From Ruminococcaceae bacterium UBA5397 (GTDB lineage Bacteria; Bacillota; Clostridia; Oscillospirales; Acutalibacteraceae): 6,393 bases of DNA. A model generated the notes under the pieces. It ran no database searches. It had not been told where the DNA came from and saw only the letters and a program-made list of their open reading frames with translations. Position numbers and translations under genes: made by a program. Location of the stretch: contig DHOF01000039.1 in NCBI GenBank assembly GCA_002411615.1, forward strand, positions 1 through 6,393, in the 5' to 3' direction. This document shows, piece by piece, positions 6,045-6,393 of the stretch (its first letter is position 1; every line of letters starts with the position of its first letter).

Positions 6045-6393
6045 TTACTTCAGTTCGACTTCAGCGCCAGCCTCAGTCAGTTTTGCTTTAATTGCTTCAG
6101 CATCTTCCTTGGAAGCGCCCTCTTTAACAGCCTTAGGAGCAGCATCAACAACAGCCTTTGCGTCCTTCAGGCCAAGTCCGGTGATTTCACGGACAACCTT
6201 GATAACAGCGATCTTGTTCTGGCCAACAGACTTCAAAACAACATCAAATTCGGTCTGCTCTTCAGCAGGAGCAGCAGCGACAGCAGGAGCTGCAGCAACA
6301 GCAACAGGAGCAGCAGCAGAAACGCCGAACTCTTCTTCCAGAGCCTTAACGAGCTCGCTCAGTTCCAGGACGGTCAGGGATTTTACATCTTCA
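6045..6393 (-). CDS. rplL: 50S ribosomal protein L7/L12 (N-terminal few residues outside window)
   Basis: L7/L12 forms the flexible ribosomal stalk, with several copies bound to L10, that recruits and stimulates the translational GTPases. The frame is open to the right edge. Reading codons from 6392 gives 115 residues beginning [20 protein letters not shown], so only about three to six residues, including the start Met, are missing. Order: N-terminal dimerisation and L10-binding helices (1-24), an Ala/Pro/Val hinge with three AAAP units (about 25-43), then the globular C-terminal domain (about 48-115) with [13 protein letters not shown] and [15 protein letters not shown], the conserved factor-binding face, ending in VELK. 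A TTG codon at 6234-6236 could be mistaken for a start, but it is the internal Leu of FDVVL. The expected upstream neighbour is rplJ, outside the window. Downstream there is a terminator and a convergent gene, with no rpoB. Confidence 0.97.
   Translation of the reverse strand, partial: EDVKSLTVLELSELVKALEEEFGVSAAAPVAVAAAPAVAAAPAEEQTEFDVVLKSVGQNKIAVIKVVREITGLGLKDAKAVVDAAPKAVKEGASKEDAEAIKAKLTEAGAEVELK

Noticed and set aside
6045..6236. A 63-residue protein starting at TTG 6234-6236
   Set aside because: The frame continues upstream without a stop and reads through the L7/L12 hinge and N-terminal domain. The TTG is an internal Leu codon of rplL.
6258..6320. GCAGCAGGAGC-like repeats near the right end
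   Set aside because: They are the codons of the three AAAP units of the L7/L12 hinge, a normal feature of the family.
1..6393. A hidden defence, mobile or secondary-metabolite system
   Set aside because: Almost all of the sequence is explained by six recognisable housekeeping-type genes and their terminators. The gaps are all under about 145 nt, and no recombinase, toxin-antitoxin pair, repeat array or reverse transcriptase is present. SbcCD alone next to RecG is ordinary repair machinery.

Overview
The window looks like ordinary chromosomal DNA from a low-to-mid GC Gram-positive bacterium, most likely a clostridial Firmicute. An Oscillospirales/Ruminococcaceae-type genome is a reasonable guess, but this cannot be proven from the sequence alone. 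The evidence is strong AGGAGG-type ribosome binding sites, bidirectional hairpin terminators, an sbcD-sbcC pair, a penicillin-binding D,D-carboxypeptidase with a Gram-positive-style signal peptide, and a typical bacterial L7/L12 protein. I see no mobile element, CRISPR array, tRNA or rRNA, and no sign of a mosaic accessory island.

Layout. (1) 1-369, plus strand: the C-terminal end of recG, cut by the window edge. (2) 388-427: one near-perfect hairpin with A- and T-runs on its two sides, placed to terminate both recG (plus) and sbcC (minus). (3) 433-3998, minus strand: the sbcD-sbcC operon, whose genes overlap by 4 nt (ATGA). The sbcC Shine-Dalgarno lies inside the codons for the acidic tail of SbcD. 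(4) 3999-4114: a 116-nt divergent intergenic region with an extended -10 promoter for the next plus-strand gene. (5) 4115-5467, plus: a secreted, membrane-anchored D-alanyl-D-alanine carboxypeptidase (peptidase family S11). (6) 5519-5902, plus: a small VOC/glyoxalase-fold protein with a complete metal-ligand set. (7) 5916-6008: two tandem hairpin terminators between convergent genes. (8) 6045-6393, minus: rplL (ribosomal protein L7/L12), missing only its first few residues at the window edge.

How the genes relate. RecG and SbcCD are both housekeeping DNA-repair functions (fork remodelling; cleavage of hairpins and DNA ends), but they converge here and are not in one operon. The carboxypeptidase trims peptidoglycan stem peptides at the cell surface. 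The VOC gene follows it by 51 nt with no visible terminator, so the two may be co-transcribed. The rplL transcript reads in from the right and stops at the tandem terminators, so rpoB is not directly downstream as it is in many bacteria.

I looked for an undescribed system and did not find one. The findings below are modest: a compact SbcC, overlapping coding and Shine-Dalgarno function, terminator architecture, an unusual membrane anchor, and the separation of rplL from rpoBC.
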